Assembly (NCBI RefSeq): GCF_030814135.1
Contig: NZ_JAUSUQ010000001.1
Span: 372,001-436,000, forward strand
Source of the DNA: Caldalkalibacillus uzonensis
GTDB lineage: Bacteria > Bacillota > Bacilli > Caldalkalibacillales > Caldalkalibacillaceae
Direction of reading: 5' to 3'
Length of the DNA stretch: 64,000 nucleotides
Made by a program: the position numbers and the translations under genes. How positions within the stretch are numbered: the first letter of the stretch is position 1; every line of letters begins with the position of its first letter. Shown here piece after piece: positions 62,245 through 64,000 of this stretch. The notes beneath the pieces were generated by a model. That model made no database searches. It saw only the letters and a list, made by a program, of their open reading frames with translations, and was not told the origin of the DNA.

Positions 62245-62469
62245 TTATTCGACGTCATCGGTATGCAGGGTACCGTAGCGTGACATAATCACGGCTTTGC
62301 CCCGAACTTTAACAGCCGACGTGTGCTCCGTGAATTGAGCCAACATCACTTCGCCTTTGTCCAGTTTTTCAGAGTGATGGAAACGGGTATCCTTACCTCT
62401 GGTCAAACCGATTACGTTAACGCCATTCTCTTTCGCTTTAATGATAAAAAAATCATTCACTTGATTCAT
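62245..62469 (-). CDS. mtrB: Tryptophan RNA-binding attenuation protein (TRAP)
   Basis: A 74-residue protein that forms an 11-membered ring and binds GAG/UAG repeats when loaded with tryptophan. The RNA-contact residues known for B. subtilis are kept (Lys35 in HHSEKLDK, Lys54 and Arg56 in AVKVRGK), as is the Trp pocket around NVIGLTRG and QFTEHTSAV. The ATG at 62469 has GGGGGG at 5 nt; the frame above is open 13 codons without need. folE-mtrB order is as in B. subtilis mtrAB. Its target is the trpE leader in this window. Confidence 0.96.
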   Translation of the reverse strand: MNQVNDFFIIKAKENGVNVIGLTRGKDTRFHHSEKLDKGEVMLAQFTEHTSAVKVRGKAVIMSRYGTLHTDDVE

Positions 62470-62510
62470 GGTTGCCCCCCATTCTTTTCTGTATTGTTCT
62501 TTTAACACCG

Positions 62511-63140
62511 TTAGCCTTTAATCAAGCTAAACACTTCGGCCCGGGCCGCAGCATCATGTTCAAAACACCCACGAACAGCGGATGTCACCGTTTTGGCTCC
62601 CGGTTTTTTAACCCCTCTCATCGTCATACACATATGCTCTGCTTCCACAACGACGACCACGCCGTGGGGATTTAACTTCTCCATCATGGTATCGGCAACG
62701 GTCGAGGTAATCCGCTCTTGCAACTGCGGTCTTCTGGCCACGGCTTCAACCGCCCGGGCCAATTTACTGAGCCCAGTCACCCTTCCTTCCCTGGGAATAT
62801 AAGCCACATGTGCCTTACCAAAAAAGGGGACTAGATGGTGTTCACACATGGAGAAAAAAGGGATGTCTTTGACCAAGACCAATTCCTCATGATCCTCCCC
62901 AAAAATCACATTAAAAAATTGGCCCGGATCCGTGCGCATACCGGAAAACACTTCTTCATACATGCGAGCCACCCGCTTCGGTGTGTCCAAGAGTCCCTCC
63001 CGGGCAGGGTCTTCTCCGATCGCTTCTAAAATCATGCGCACTGCCTTCTCAATTTTGACTTTATCCACTTCCTGCTTAGTAAAATGGGGATCTATGTGAG
63101 CATGGGTTTGTGCGTCTGTTTTCACATCAGCCTTTGACAT
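62511..63140 (-). CDS. folE: GTP cyclohydrolase I
   Basis: A 209-residue FolE (mtrA in B. subtilis), first step of folate synthesis. It has [17 protein letters not shown], zinc ligands in [22 protein letters not shown], and [23 protein letters not shown]. The N-terminus is about 20 residues longer than the B. subtilis protein and His/Asp-rich. It lies 41 bp before mtrB. Confidence 0.95.
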   Translation of the reverse strand: MSKADVKTDAQTHAHIDPHFTKQEVDKVKIEKAVRMILEAIGEDPAREGLLDTPKRVARMYEEVFSGMRTDPGQFFNVIFGEDHEELVLVKDIPFFSMCEHHLVPFFGKAHVAYIPREGRVTGLSKLARAVEAVARRPQLQERITSTVADTMMEKLNPHGVVVVVEAEHMCMTMRGVKKPGAKTVTSAVRGCFEHDAAARAEVFSLIKG

Positions 63141-63206
63141 ACCTGAGTGTCCTCCTTGTTTCGACTCATTACAGAAAATATAGCATAATTATCTCCCATA
63201 AGCAAA

Positions 63207-63239
63207 AACAAGAGTTGTGTGCAGCACACAACTCTTGTT
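63207..63239 (-). terminator. Terminator after hbs
   Basis: A 16-bp arm pair AACAAGAGTTGTGTGC/GCACACAACTCTTGTT with one central base, then a T-run on the minus strand. It lies between hbs and folE. Confidence 0.85.
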
Positions 63240-63267
63240 CGTTCCGTCATCATGACTATGTAAGAAC

Positions 63268-63540
63268 CTACTTAATACCTTCCTTCAATCCTTTACCAGG
63301 TTTAAAAGCAGGCACTTTGCTGGCAGCGATCTCAATTTCTTCACCGGTTTGAGGATTGCGTCCTTTCCTGGCGGCTCTTTCACGCACCTCAAAGTTACCA
63401 AAACCGATAATTTGGACTTTTTCCCCTTTTTGCAGTGCTTCCGTAATGGCATCAAAGACAGCATCCACTGCTTTGGCCGCATCTTTTTTGGTCAGCTCTG
63501 CTGATTCAGCCACTTTAGCTACCAATTCCGTTTTATTCAT
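63268..63540 (-). CDS. hbs: DNA-binding protein HU
   Basis: A 90-residue HU-type histone-like protein that bends and compacts DNA. The DNA-binding arm [26 protein letters not shown] is complete, and the start [12 protein letters not shown] is typical. The ATG at 63540 has GGGGGTG; the open frame above is not used. Between spoIVA and folE as in B. subtilis. A 7-bp inverted repeat with 10-nt spacer stands at 63607-63630 in its upstream region. Confidence 0.95.
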   Translation of the reverse strand: MNKTELVAKVAESAELTKKDAAKAVDAVFDAITEALQKGEKVQIIGFGNFEVRERAARKGRNPQTGEEIEIAASKVPAFKPGKGLKEGIK

Positions 63541-63700
63541 GTCTGTCACCCCCTTCCACAAGGCTGTCTTATTTTCCTTCATTACCCGATTTAATTGTTT
63601 TTATACATGCTGAAACTGATTTATCAGCATTTATCTGGCTTTATGGTAATACAGACCAATCAAAAATGCAATAACGAGATGCCATTTTTTTCTGCACAGC

Positions 63701-63725
63701 AAAAAAGCCTCCACTAATGGAAGCT
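63701..63725 (-). terminator. Terminator after spoIVA
   Basis: Stem AGCTTCCA/TGGAGGCT (one wobble pair) with a 4-nt loop and six T on the minus strand, 15 bp after the spoIVA stop. Confidence 0.8.
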
Positions 63726-63739
63726 CTTTAAGGCTATCT

Positions 63740-64000
63740 TTACAGGATGATGGCTATTAATCCGCCAGATCCCTCGTTAATGATTCTCTCTAATGTCTCT
63801 TTCAATTTATAACGGGCATTTTCAGGCATGCCGGCCAGTTTGGCCGCGATACCTTCTCTGACGATGGAATGCAGCGAACGGCCAAATACATCTGATTGCC
63901 AAATGGCCAGCGGGTTGTCTTCGAAATCTTGCATCATGTAACGGATCAGCTCTTCGCTTTGTTTTTCTGTGCCGATAATCGGGGCAAATTCCGACTCCAC
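63740..64000 (-). CDS. spoIVA: Stage IV sporulation protein A (C-terminal part, cut by window edge)
   Basis: The last 86 codons of spoIVA; the gene continues past the right edge. The C-terminus VREGIAAKLAGMPENARYKLKETLERIINEGSGGLIAIIL matches SpoIVA in blocks, with GSGGLIAIIL at the very end, the part that binds SpoVM. SpoIVA is the ATP-driven base layer of the spore coat. Position before hbs is as in B. subtilis. Confidence 0.93.
   Translation of the reverse strand: MESEFAPIIGTEKQSEELIRYMMQDFEDNPLAIWQSDVFGRSLHSIVREGIAAKLAGMPENARYKLKETLERIINEGSGGLIAIIL

Overview
The window comes from a chromosome of an endospore-forming, menaquinone-using member of the Bacillales. The evidence is the spoIVA end, the sporulation gene ypjB, the split heptaprenyl diphosphate synthase hepS/hepT with menG, a Bacillus-type qcrABC complex, the bacillithiol genes bshA/bshB1, and a trp operon with an 11-triplet TRAP site whose regulator mtrB lies nearby. 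The charged, Glu/Arg-rich proteins and moderate GC would suit a moderately thermophilic genus such as Caldalkalibacillus, but the genus is inference.

From about 16.1 kb to the right edge, most genes lie on the minus strand and follow the known Bacillus subtilis order from spoIVA to nth: spoIVA-hbs-folE-mtrB-hepS-menG-hepT-ndk-cheR-aroC-aroB-trpEDCFBA-hisC-tyrA-aroA-ypiA-ypiB-ypiF-qcrABC-ypjA-ypjB-ypjC-dapB-mgsA-bshB1-bshA-cca-birA-panBCD-ypmB-aspB-asnS-dnaD-nth. Differences from that order are informative. aroH is missing between aroB and trpE, and ypjD is missing before dapB. dinG is missing after panD, where a TPR protein, a degenerate metallo-beta-lactamase-fold protein and an MTA/SAH deaminase stand instead. 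A short FtsH-like protease sits between ypmB and aspB, a YugP-like peptidase between ypjB and ypjC, and an unknown winged-helix-like protein between ypiA and ypiB.

The left 16 kb is more mixed. It holds a glyoxylate/glycolate cluster (aceB, a GntR regulator, glcE, start of glcF) with a clear promoter and a palindromic operator candidate, an Eis-like acetyltransferase, an AT-rich two-gene module (a DUF4062 protein and an overlapping 51-residue protein), a YyaL/DUF255 thioredoxin-fold protein, parE-parC, a small stress-like protein and ispG.

The metabolic genes fit together. The aro, trp, tyr and his genes form an aromatic amino acid supraoperon. TRAP, encoded by mtrB, would bind the trpE leader, where an antiterminator, a terminator and a Shine-Dalgarno-sequestering hairpin are all visible. 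hepS, hepT and menG make menaquinone-7, the substrate of QcrABC. panBCD and birA serve coenzyme A and biotin use, and dapB leads to lysine and spore dipicolinate.

The most interesting points are the DUF4062 module, two leaders that place a promoter ahead of a terminator (panB and ypiA), very small genes behind sporulation-like promoters (59 residues at 23.8 kb; possibly 22 residues at 32.4 kb), the short FtsH paralogue, and the metallo-beta-lactamase-fold protein that has lost its metal-binding motif. No tRNA, rRNA, CRISPR array, insertion sequence or prophage was seen.
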